A stretch of 64,000 bases of DNA from Acholoe squamosa (taxonomy: Eukaryota > Annelida > Polychaeta > Phyllodocida > Polynoidae), in contig OX439036.1 in assembly GCA_949317995.1 (NCBI GenBank), positions 110,463,669 to 110,527,668 on the forward strand. Direction: 5' to 3'. The first letter of the stretch is position 1. Each line of letters starts with the position of its first letter. A program made the translations under genes and the position numbers. Shown piece after piece: positions 43,601 through 51,659 of the stretch. The notes below the pieces were generated by a model, which made no database searches, had not been told where the DNA came from, and worked only from the letters and a program-made list of their open reading frames with translations.

Positions 43601-44254
43601 CTCCTGGGGGAGGGGGATAGATTTTTCACCCCTTCTTTAAGACCACTAATAGTGAAAAAAAATGCATGTTACTTAATAGAAAAAAAGGGGGAGAACGAAA
43701 ACTTTCAGACCCCTCAAAGGGGGAGGACCTAAAAATTTTGGGGGCGCACACATGAAAATCCACCACCCCTCCCCTGTTGTTAAAAAATTGCCACTCCTTT
43801 ATGGTATTTCTTTAAACTCAGAGGCATTTTGTCCATGGGATGAGCCTCATACACAAAGTATCACCGTAGACCTCATTCTCGACGCCCCCATTCTTCACTG
43901 TGACGTCATCAAATAGCCTAAAATCCTTTATCTTAAAGTCATTTTATGGTAAACTTGTTCATAAAAACATGAAATTTATCAAATAAATCCAGAGATTCCC
44001 TAGAATTCACTTAAAGGGTAAACTAACCTCTCCTCTTCAGCAAGTGTCCCTCCTTCATCCCGGAGCCGTTTTGCTTTACTAATACCATCCTCGAGTTGTA
44101 TGGCGCGTCTCTTTGGGACGAGGTGAAGCCAGTCGATCTCTCCACTCGCAATAGCCTCATCCTCATCATCGTCCTTGGCGTTCTCCCCAAAAGCTGTTGA
44201 TGTCCTCTTCGATACCTTTTCCCCAGCTTTCCTCTTCCAGCCAAAGCTTGTCAT
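40218..44254 (-). CDS. TTC33-like: TTC33-like tetratricopeptide repeat protein
   Basis: Four coding exons on the minus strand (44254-44028, 42743-42662, 42306-42175, 40628-40218) give 283 residues. The N-terminus MTSFGWKRKAGEKVSKRTS is nearly identical in pattern to vertebrate TTC33 (MASFGWKRK.GEKVSK.TS). It is followed by an acidic stretch, the WLHLVPKRR motif and three TPR-like helical pairs (RYWEALQKWDEAI, SIQAAKKSVSLKPRWW, ALRSFCKAVHLHPVSEELW). Exon phases match (2,0,0). The C-terminal tail is Gly/Ser- and Arg/Lys-rich and not obviously conserved. TPR proteins of this kind are protein-interaction scaffolds; TTC33 has no well-established biochemical role. Human TTC33 has 262 residues, so the length fits. 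Introns are heavily loaded with MITEs and the tRNA-bearing LTR element. Confidence 0.88.
40702..40803. repeat. 39-bp-arm hairpin in TTC33 intron 3
   Basis: Arms 40702-40740 and 40765-40803 pair with two mismatches (core ATATCTCAAGGTGGAGTGT) around a 24-nt loop. It could be a MITE core or a foldback transcript such as a pre-miRNA-like stem. Confidence 0.75.
41257..41328 (-). tRNA. tRNA-Phe(GAA)-like gene in LTR copy 1
   Basis: 72 nt on the minus strand. The acceptor stem is GGGGAAG/TTTCCCT, D arm GCTC-AGTGGTA-GAGC, anticodon loop CTGAAGA (anticodon GAA) and T arm CTGGG-TTCGAAA-CCCGG. The A box TAGCTCAGTGG and B box GGTTCGAAACC match pol III consensus. The anticodon stem has two mismatches (27:43 and 31:39), so it may be a tRNA-derived promoter or primer module and not a translating tRNA. 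Confidence 0.7.
41659..41672 (-). other. Primer-binding site of the TRIM-like element
   Basis: 14 nt, TGGTAGGGAAACCG on the minus strand. This is the exact complement of the 3' end CGGTTTCCCTA of the embedded tRNA-like genes once CCA is added. The next base outward mismatches. Confidence 0.7.
41696..41767 (-). tRNA. tRNA-Phe(GAA)-like gene in LTR copy 2
   Basis: Same 72-nt structure as copy 1, but with a fully Watson-Crick T stem (CCGGG-TTCGAAA-CCCGG) and a perfect B box. The same imperfect anticodon stem is present in both copies, so it predates the insertion. Confidence 0.7.
42175..42306 (-). CDS. TTC33-like: TTC33-like exon 3
   Basis: 132 nt, phase 0 both ends: AYMQVGEVLPSIQAAKKSVS, then LKPRWWVSHQTLGRAFLGVGEVRN. 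It corresponds to the second TPR of TTC33 (...AVHAAEMAVQQNPHSWESW...TLGRAQLGLGE in the human protein). Confidence 0.88.
42487..42629. mobile_element. CAGGGATG-family MITE, left end truncated
   Basis: Begins GATGAAAGTCACTGAGG and ends GACTTTCATCCCTG. The interior resembles 31006-31147 in reverse. It lies in TTC33 intron 2. Confidence 0.6.
42662..42743 (-). CDS. TTC33-like: TTC33-like exon 2
   Basis: 82 nt completing an Arg codon: (R)YWEALQKWDEAIVYNPGDEA, then VYEMKAQ. This is the first TPR, matching the KRYREAIQKWDEAL..LYEMKSQ pattern of vertebrate TTC33. Confidence 0.88.
43026..43361. mobile_element. Putative TIR MITE in TTC33 intron 1
   Basis: CTGGTGGGAATCCACTCTGT and ACAGAGTGGATTCTGACCAC form an inverted pair of about 20 bp, 336 bp apart. 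An internal palindromic pair (CCTCCACGTGTGGAG) lies near 43290. Confidence 0.55.
43531..43799. mobile_element. GTGGTCATT MITE (diverged) in TTC33 intron 1
   Basis: Ends GGAATGGTCATTTTTTAACA and TTAAAAAATTGCCACTCC, with G-rich and C-rich halves. The rest of intron 1 (42744-43025, 43362-43530, 43800-44027) has nothing recognised. Confidence 0.7.
44028..44254 (-). CDS. TTC33-like: TTC33-like exon 1 (start codon)
   Basis: ATG at 44254 opens MTSFGWKRKAGEKVSKRTST. The exon runs through DDDEDEAIASGEIDWLHLVP and KRRAIQLEDGISKAKRLRDEG to the donor GTTAGTT (44027). An AAATTTCAG just upstream (44265-44257) looks like an acceptor, so a 5' non-coding exon is likely further right. Confidence 0.9.
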
Positions 44255-44514
44255 CTCTGAAATTTCCCCTTTGATTGTCAGAGCTGATGTTTATGGTGGC
44301 GACGCTTCTGGAAAGAGTAGATTCCTTTTAATAATACATGTATTTCATACATGTGTTATAAATTCTCATACATACTGGTAGAACCACAGGATTAAACTCC
44401 TACCCACCCTAACTTTTGATACCGTAAGTTCTCCTGTATAATCCTCACCCTCGTATAAGCCGTACCCTCGACTTTGGAGCGGGCTGTGAGGTGCATCTGG
44501 TGCTCGCAAAATAG

Positions 44515-44809
44515 TACCATAATCTCCCGCATATAAGGCGCAGCCTGCGTATAAGGCGCACCTAGAGTTTTGGAAAATTCTCAAAAAAATGAAAAATTCA
44601 CAACTTTGGTTCTACTGAATGGATTTTCAAAATTCAAAAACCTATGGGTAGCTTGGGCCACCTTGGGCCCTCCTGGGTCCCATTTTGTCCTATTTTGACC
44701 AAGGGGGCATGTAAGATATCAAAAGAAAGGTCTTGGTGTCCCCCTTGTGGATCCAATGAGAACTAAAACCCCCGTATAAGGCGCGTCTTATACGCAGGAG
44801 ATTACGGTA
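44515..44809. mobile_element. Long-subfamily CGTATAAG MITE (uninterrupted reference copy)
   Basis: Ends TACCATAATCTCCCGCATAT and CGCAGGAGATTACGGTA, 295 bp. It carries the empty site GTAAGATATCAAAAG that corresponds to the LTR-element insertion point in the 41-kb copy. A degraded relative precedes it (about 44420-44480) and another follows (about 44845-44955). Confidence 0.85.
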
Positions 44810-45095
44810 GCAGTAGGTCTAGTACTATAGTCTGGTACTATAGTGCCAAATACCCTCCTATAAGCCACATCCCTTCTTTGGACTGATCCTATAAGCCTCA
44901 CTTTCATTTGAGTTCTGGTATAAGTCGCGGCTTACACAAGATACTTTACAGTAGTAATTATTAAATTTTTAGTTTGTTACCGGTACCTGAAACACAGAAC
45001 TTTTGTGTTTTGGCCTCAACTAACATCAGTTTGAGAGTAAATACACATTCAGGTTCAATCGGACTCATCTCAATCACCAAGATAAGAACTAAAAC

Positions 45096-45332
45096 TACCA
45101 TAATCTCCCGCGTAGAAGACGCGCTGCGCGTATAAGACGCACCCCAAACTCAGCACATGAATTTTCGCGTATAAGACGCACCTCTTAGGGGTGATTTTTG
45201 TCAATCCAGTACTGTTCTATAGTAAAATTACCCCTCGTATACGATGCACCCCCAACTTGAAGAAATCCTATAAGACGCACAAGGCATTTGTTTGGCGTAG
45301 AGGACGCGTCTTATATGCGAGGTTTTACGGTA
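45096..45332. mobile_element. Short-subfamily CGTATAAG MITE
   Basis: Ends TACCATAATCTCCCGCGTAG and GCGAGGTTTTACGGTA, 237 bp. Very similar to 34202-34438. Confidence 0.85.
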
Positions 45333-45473
45333 GTTGAATTTTAATAGATGTATTGTAGGGCTGATCCCATGGCCATAACCCTACACCATGACCCAGGCTG
45401 AGACATCTATACTAGACTATAGCCTTTTTTTTTATAGGCTAGCCCTTCAATATCTGATGGCCTAGGAGTGAGT

Positions 45474-45660
45474 GAGTGAGTAGTAGATGTTTAACGCCAT
45501 TTCGACAGCTAAGGTCATATTCATGGCGAGAACATCATTACACAATTTCACAAAGGAATGTATCGGTGCCCGCACATATGTGCACCACACACATCCGAGG
45601 GTATAGGAAAGAGGAGATATAGACCCTTTTAAGTGGGCTAGGGAAGCCCGTGGCCTAGGA
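45474..45660 (+). repeat. Interspersed repeat with GAGTGAGTGAGT head
   Basis: Reverse-orientation relative of 36205-36370. It starts with tandem GTGA and AGATGTTTAACGCCAT and ends near AAGTGGGCTAGGGAAGCCC. It may be a SINE, but I could not define pol III boxes. Confidence 0.6.
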
Positions 45661-45836
45661 TAAGTTCGCCTGTAGCTATAGAACTATAATGTAGGTTTAT
45701 TTGATTTGTTATGCAGACTGCAGCAGAGACTGCCAGAGTAACAGACCTGTCATCCTATGACTACAGTATGGACCGGTAGTGAGTCAGGCTACCGCCTACC
45801 GTTACTATAGGCTCAGATTGATTTTTATAGGCTAAG

Positions 45837-46130
45837 TACCGTAATCCCTCGCGTATAAGGCGTGTCTTATACGGGGGGGTTTAGTTCTCATTGGATCCAC
45901 AAGGGGGACACCAAGACCTTTCTTTTGATATCTTACATGCCCCCTTGGTCATAAATAATAGGACATAAGCCTTATGATAAGGGGGCCCAGGAGGGTCCAG
46001 GGTGGCCCAAGCTACACATAGGTTTTTGAATTTTGAAAATTCATTCAGTAGAACCAAAGTTATGAATTTTTCATTTTTTTGAGAATTTTCCAAAAGTCTA
46101 GGTGCGCCTTATACGCGGGAGATTACGGTA
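45837..46130. mobile_element. Long-subfamily CGTATAAG MITE
   Basis: Ends TACCGTAATCCCTCGCGTAT and CGCGGGAGATTACGGTA, 294 bp. The interior contains GATCCACAAGGGGGACACCA. Confidence 0.85.
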
Positions 46131-46498
46131 AGTACTAAAGTAGTGAGTAGAGTAGTCTGCACTCTGCAGTGGGGCCGTTGTTCAGCTTTCTGTGCATCCA
46201 GGATCCACAAGGAATAGTGTACCCAGGATACACAAGGAATTGACCAATCAGGAGCAAGCACCTGCTCAGCAGATGCATCTGCTCCTTTCAAGATGGTGGA
46301 TGTCTTGGCCACTCAGTTCAGCTTATTTTATCACAGATATCTGCTAGTTTATGATAGATGAAGTACAATTAAAAGCAGCAACATCATCTTATGAATTCTA
46401 GAATGCAGTTTCATTGGAAAGTCAGAAAAATTTTACTATGATTTACTCTCTAAGCATCCCTGTCCATACTGGACTTAGCTGTTTTGGGCACTGGGCTG

Positions 46499-46711
46499 TT
46501 TACTAACAAATGGACTGCTTGTGTATCCAGGATACACAAGGACTGCTTCTGTATCCAGGATCCACAATAGACTGCTTCTGTATCCAGGATTCACAATAGA
46601 TTGCTTCTGTATCCAGGATCCACAATAGACTGCTTCTGTATCCAGGATCCACAAGGAGCTCCTTCTGTATCCAGGATCCACAATAGACTGCTTCTGTATC
46701 CAGGATCCACG
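46499..46711 (-). repeat. 29-bp minisatellite, reverse orientation
   Basis: About 7 units of the GTATCCAGGATCCACAATAG type, the reverse complement of the array at 47366-47911. The reading frames through it are open only because the unit lacks stop codons. Confidence 0.9.
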
Positions 46712-47031
46712 CGGCACTCAGACCCAGGTCTCCGGGTGTGATGGGGAAGTCTGGATGGCAGGTGGCAGCACCTGCCTCCGGGTTCGTAGACGTTACACCA
46801 GGGGGCCTTCCACTCGTCCGTCACATGTGACGGTTCTGAGTTTCGCAGTTCCTACAGTAGTTCTCCAGTAGTGGTCCTACCACTGCTCAGCATACTTCTA
46901 CTGTTACCTACGGGTAACCGAATGCCATCCGGCATGTAGTCTCTATAGGCTGTGATCGTGTGTAACTAAGATCAAAATAAACGCTCTGTTGCCTACCACT
47001 ACATAACGTTTTTTTGTTGACTGGGTCAGTT

Positions 47032-47319
47032 AGGGAGTGGTCATTATTTATCAACAGGGGGGAGGGTGGGTTTGAGGGAGGGCTAAAAAAATTTTGACCC
47101 CTCTTGAGGGGGGGGGCTTAAAAAATGCACCCTCTTTTTAGCAAAAAAGCCTGCGCGCTACTATAGATCAAAGAGGGGCGCGAAAACTCTCTGCGCCTCT
47201 GGCGCGGGGGGCGCTAAAAATTTTGACTGCCGTCGAGGGGGGGCGTAAAAAATTTCCGCACGTCCGCGCGAAAACCCACCACTCCCCCCCCCCCCGTTGA
47301 TAAATAATGACCACTCCCT
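47032..47319. mobile_element. GTGGTCATTATT MITE
   Basis: Ends AGGGAGTGGTCATTATTTAT and ATAAATAATGACCACTCCCT, 288 bp. It sits between the two opposing minisatellite arrays and is very similar to 28650-28973. Confidence 0.88.
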
Positions 47320-47365
47320 TATGTTAAAGATGCATAGAAATCAGGAATATGTTTTTTCTGGGAGT

Positions 47366-47911
47366 CTATTGTGGATCCTGGATACAAAAGGAGTCTTTTG
47401 TGTATCCTGGATACAGAAGCAGTCTATTGTGGATCCTGGATACAGAAAGGAGATCCTTGTGGATCCTGGATACAGAAGCAGTCTATTGTGGATCCTGGAT
47501 ACAGAAGCAGTCTATTGTGGATCCTGGATACAGAAGCAGTCTATTGTGGATCCTGGATACAGAAGCAGTCTATTGTGGATCCTGGATACAGAAGGAGTCT
47601 AGGCCTATATTGTGGATCCTGGATACAGAAGCAGCCTATTGTGGATCCTGGATACAGAAAGGAGATCCTTGTGGATCCTGGATACAGAAGCAGTCTATTG
47701 TGGATCCTGGATACAGAAGCAGTCTATTGTGGATCCTGGATACAGAAGCAGTCTATTGTGGATCCTGGATACAGAAGGAGTCTAGGCCTATATTGTGGAT
47801 CCTGGATACAGAAGCAGCCTATTGTGGATCCTGGATACAGAAGAAGTCTATTGTGGAGCCTGGATACAGAAGCAGACCCTTGTGGATCCTGGATACAGAC
47901 GGAGATCCTTA
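47366..47911 (+). repeat. 29-bp minisatellite, forward orientation, about 19 units
   Basis: Consensus CTATTGTGGATCCTGGATAC plus AGAAGCAGT. It has longer-period structure: AAAGGAGATCCTTG variants near 47440 and 47655, and GGAGTCTAGGCCTATATTG variants near 47592 and 47776. A 29-bp unit without stops gives three overlapping open frames (up to 208 codons from 47349) of repeated CGSWIQKQSIVDPGYRSS. I do not regard these as genes. Confidence 0.95.
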
Positions 47912-48600
47912 TGGGCAGAAAAATTTCTTTTTTTTTTTATTAGAAAAAAAAAAGAACCACAAAAAAACTTTTTGACCCCCTCTCCTGCCATGGAGAAGCT
48001 GAAAACCAAGAGCAGACACACACCCCCTCCAATTAATAGCAGGGCTGAAAGAATTTAGTCCACCCCACCTGTATTTTCTCAAAGGGGTTGAAAATCTTTT
48101 GACCCCCTCAACCCCCCCCCCCCCGCCATTGTTAATAAATGATCACCCCCCTCATCCATCTTCAACTCATGTAGGGGCAGCCTGAAAAAAATCTGAAGTC
48201 CAACTCCAAGGAAGATACAGGGGGGCTCTATAGTATGAGGCAAAGCCCAGATGCAATGCCAATGGTGAAGCTTTATGTTTTATTATGTTTGGTCATATCA
48301 CATTCATTTTCTCAAATAAGAACCTCTAATTTTCCATAGAGTCTTCACCGGTGGGCCGATTCTGTATTATCACCCACCTGGGGGAGTCAGGTTCCTGTCT
48401 GGCATAGTTTAATTTTCAAACAATAGGTGTCTCGGACCTCCCTCTTTCTCTATGTGTGCTAGTGGTGCTTTCTAGGGTGAGGCCTGTACACTAGGCAGAC
48501 CGGAAACTGACTGTGCAAGGCATTATGGGATATCAGAGATCCGACTATAGAGCATGAGTAATCAAGTGATTTGTGCATTGAACTGGACAAGAATTGGCTA
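47912..48600. other. Degraded MITE-like and unassigned sequence
   Basis: 47912-48165 is G/C- and A-rich and ends GTTAATAAATGATCACC, a remnant of the GTGGTCATT family. 48166-48600 shows no recognisable feature. Confidence 0.5.
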
Positions 48601-48708
48601 ACAAAATCATCCACCATCTTGGACAGCAGCAGATGCATCTGCTTTCGCTGGTCCCGCTGCGGGATCGATGCGATAAGCCCGCAGGTGGTTAGCAATATAG
48701 GTCAGCTC

Positions 48709-48791
48709 CAAGCATTGGCAAAGTACAAAGACTTGGTATAGGAGAGTGACGCACTCTCCTATACCAAGGCTTTGTACTTTGCCAATGCTTG
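48709..48791. repeat. 40-bp-arm palindrome
   Basis: Arms 48709-48748 and 48752-48791 (CAAGCATTGGCAAAGTACAA...) pair with one mismatch around the 3-nt loop ACG. This is a near-perfect cruciform-capable sequence. Confidence 0.9.
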
Positions 48792-48834
48792 AAGAGTGAT
48801 ATGCAAATTATAATTTATGATAATGATATTCTGT

Positions 48835-48867
48835 GACGTCACGAGCTCTAGGAGAGCTCGTGACGTC
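48835..48867. repeat. 15-bp perfect palindrome with CRE sites
   Basis: GACGTCACGAGCTCT, spacer AGG, then its complement. Each arm carries a TGACGT CRE half-site or full site (TGACGTCA at 48834). Confidence 0.9.
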
Positions 48868-49004
48868 CAAGGTCCGCTGGTAGCTACCTGCCCTTATCCG
48901 TTAGGAAGGGCAGCGGAACCAGCCAAGCATCTGCTAAGCAGGTGCTGGCTTCTGATTGGTCAGTCCATTGTGGATCCTGGAACCACTATTCCTTGTGTAT
49001 AAGG

Positions 49005-49515
49005 GGATCCCGCATGACGTCATGCGCGTCATGGCGGCCATGTTGGAAATACCGGGACTCCCCCCTACCCACGCGAAAGCACTGTTTACTGTAGCAGGTG
49101 CTGGGAAATTTCATATCCATCTTTGATCTATAGTAGCATGCTGGCTGAAATTTTTACGCCCTCCCCCTTGATAAATTATGACTGCTCCCTAATGTATGCA
49201 CATCACAGGCAGCTCCTGTCTTTTTATATCCACTTTAGCAGTGATCCACAAATGTTTCAATATGGACATACTTTTGTATGTTTCCAGAAGAGATCTGTAA
49301 ATGAATGGCGCATTGTATTTGCTAAAAAGTGTGCAATTGGCGCATTGCAAAAAATCCTGTCAAAAGCCCTGGAAATTGCACACAGTAGACAAAGTTTATT
49401 CCCAATAATTGATTATCAGCTTTATGATCTCTTCTGGAAACATACAAAAGTATGTCCATATTGAAACATTTGTGGATCACTGCTAAAGTGGACATAAAAA
49501 GACAGGAGCTAGCCA
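49005..49515. mobile_element. Inverted-repeat element, copy 1
   Basis: A left flank with ATGACGTCAT and a TTTGATCTATAGTAGC stretch is followed by an arm (49209-49300, CAGCTCCTGTCTTTTTATAT...). A 130-bp spacer and the inverse arm (about 49430-49510) follow. Copy 2 at 51229-51655 shares the left flank in the same orientation but has the spacer reversed. Confidence 0.7.
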
Positions 49516-49979
49516 TTTAAATGCGACATTTAGGCATTAAATGCGTGTATTACGCACTGCGCAGCCCTGTCAAAAGCCCTGAATTTCGATTAATTTGAAG
49601 CATTTTTTAAACTACAACATTGTGTTTTTTAATGTGTGCCAATGGTTTAAAGGTCTTGATTCTGATTACCGTAAAATGGGGATACTTTGGCCCACTTTTT
49701 GGATATTTCCGAAAAATTAGCATGATAGGAGTGCAAGTATTGGAGAAATAACTATCATTAGTTTGAGTTTTAGTTAGTATCTTTCAGATGTATGTGAAAT
49801 TTTAGAATTTTGTGTCCAGCAAGTACTAGATTTACATCGAAATAGGTTGGGGCAAAGTTACCCTTACTTCGGGGCAACATTGGCCCACAAGGGATTCCCT
49901 ATACTTTTCTTATTTTTTCACAACCAAACATTGGGTCAAAGTTACCCCTAAAAACTTTGTCAATATAAAAAGCATTCTT
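49516..49979. repeat. 'GGGCAAAGTTACCCC' repeat region
   Basis: 49670-49970 and 50430-50475 contain repeated GGCAAAGTTACCC and GGCCAAAGTAACCCC strings around a nested MITE (49980-50304). It is probably one dispersed repeat split by the MITE. Confidence 0.45.
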
Positions 49980-50304
49980 AGGGAGTGGTCATTATTTATC
50001 AACAGGAGGGGTGGTGGGTTTTCGCGCGGACGCGCAGAAATTTTTTATGCCCCCCCTCGACGGGAGTCAAAATTTTTTGCGCCCCCCCCACACCAGAGTC
50101 ACAGAGAGTTTTCGCGTCCCTCTTTGATCTATAGTAGCGCACAGGGTTTTTTGCTAAAAAGAGGGTGAATCTTTTTAGCCCCCCTAAGAGGGTTCAAAAT
50201 TTTTTTAGCCCCCCCCTCGGGAGGGGTCTGAAAATTTTACGCCCGCCCCCTCCCCCCCTCAAACCCACCGCCCCCCCTGTTGATAAATAATGACCACTCC
50301 CTTA
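49980..50304. mobile_element. GTGGTCATTATT MITE
   Basis: Ends AGGGAGTGGTCATTATTTAT and ATAAATAATGACCACTCCCT, 325 bp, with internal TTTGATCTATAGTAGCGC. A further remnant lies at about 50560-50690. Confidence 0.88.
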
Positions 50305-50696
50305 GAAAGTATCCAATTCAGGTATTTTTCATCATAGGTGAACAAAACTCATAGATACAGTCTAAAATACGGCATGTTACAAAAATTGTGAAAAAATATG
50401 ACTATTTTGACTAAAATGACAGGCATATAGTATTGGCGGGCCAAAGATACCCCCAAGGGCCAAAGTAACCCCAATTGTTTTAAAGAAATTTTAATTTTAC
50501 AGAAAACGCCGGCTTTCCATCCTGGCATTCGCTCTCCCTTTTTTCTGCCCCCCCCCCACTTTGTTTCAGTAGTAGCACACTTACGTTACCACCAAAAAGG
50601 GGAGAAATTTATTTTGACCTTCCCAAAGGGGTATGGAAATTTGGTGATCACCCGCAAAAACCCACTAACCCGCCCTATGTTGTTAAAAATATGTTG

Positions 50697-51060
50697 AAAA
50701 ATGTGATGAAGTGTAGCTTTCTCACCCTCTCATTTACCCATGTATTAACACTGACAGTCATTTCCGAAAATGGCAAGGCTAAAAAAAAAAAAATTCTACC
50801 ACCCACCATAATCATCAAAAATTAAATATTTGGATATCCCCAGATTCCCCAATGTCTGGGCTTTTTAGTTTTATCATTGAATAGTTGTCTGGTGGCCAGG
50901 GAAAGTGTAACTTTTTCATATACCTACCCAAACACTGACACAGCCATTTCAGAAAATGGAAAACCTGAGAAAAACTATTCCTACATCCATCATACTCATC
51001 AGAAATTAGATATTTGGATATCCGCAGATTCCCCAATGTCTGGGCTTTCTAAGCATACCC
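50697..51060. repeat. Two-copy tandem duplication, unit about 185 bp
   Basis: TATTTGGATATCC(C/G)CAGATTCCCC and CAATGTCTGGGCTTT occur at about 50827 and 51011. The preceding halves (ACACTGACA...CATTTC.GAAAATGG) are also paired. Confidence 0.7.
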
Positions 51061-51228
51061 CTGAATAGTATGGGAGATGTTTTGTTCAGAAGTTATTTGC
51101 AAAAATGTTGAGCCATTTCAGGCTGCTTCCCTGCAGTGCAGTGAGGGGGAGTGGCATTGTTTACGTTTGGTATTTCCAACATGGCCGCCGGCGCTATATA
51201 GGTCACGCTGTGGGCACGGTCTATGATT

Positions 51229-51655
51229 AAGGGGATCCCGCATGACGTCATGCGCGTCATGGCGGCCATGTTGGAAATACCGGGACTCCCCCCTACCCAC
51301 GCGAAAGCACTGTTTACTGTAGCAGGTGCTGGGAAATTTCATATCCATCTTTGATCTATAGTAGCATGCTGGCTGAAATTTTTAGGCCCCCCCACCTGAT
51401 AAATTATGACTGCTCCCTAATGTATGCATATCACAGGCAGCTCCTGTCTTTTTATGTCCACTTTAGCAGTGATCCACAAATGTTTCAATATGGACATACT
51501 TTTGTATGTTTCCAGAAGAGATCATAAAGCTGATAATCAATTATTGTGAATAAACTTTGTCTACTGTGTGCAATTTCCAGGGCTTTTGACAGGATTTTTT
51601 GCAATGCGCCAATTGCACACTTTTTAGCAAATACAATGCGCCATTCTGTAAATGA
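51229..51655. mobile_element. Inverted-repeat element, copy 2 (spacer inverted, right arm lost)
   Basis: 51229-51525 follows copy 1's left flank and left arm. From 51526 it reads the reverse complement of copy 1's spacer (ATAAAGCTGATAATCAATTA onward) and then stops at a new element near 51660. Confidence 0.75.
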
Positions 51656-51659
51656 TCCA

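Larger units (their letters stand above)
46190..48995. mobile_element. Composite inverted-repeat element, 2.8 kb
   Basis: The left arm 46190-46302 (GGAATAGTG, TTGACCAATCAGGAGC, CAGCAGATGCATCTGCT, CAAGATGGTGGATG) is matched in reverse by the right arm. The right arm is split into 48600-48640 and 48926-48995 by a palindrome-rich insert. Between the arms are two 29-bp minisatellite arrays in opposite orientation and a GTGGTCATT MITE. No transposase is visible. The sequence at 46820-47010 (TGTGACGG..., AATAAACGCTC) might be an LTR fragment. Confidence 0.5.

Noticed and set aside
46820..47010. Possible LTR (TGTGACGG start, AATAAA)
   Set aside because: No matching second repeat, no clean CA end and no flanking duplication could be found.
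47349..47975. 208-codon ORF of CGSWIQKQSIVDPGY repeats, with parallel open frames
   Set aside because: A 29-bp unit without stop codons opens all three frames at once. There is no start context, splice signal or domain.
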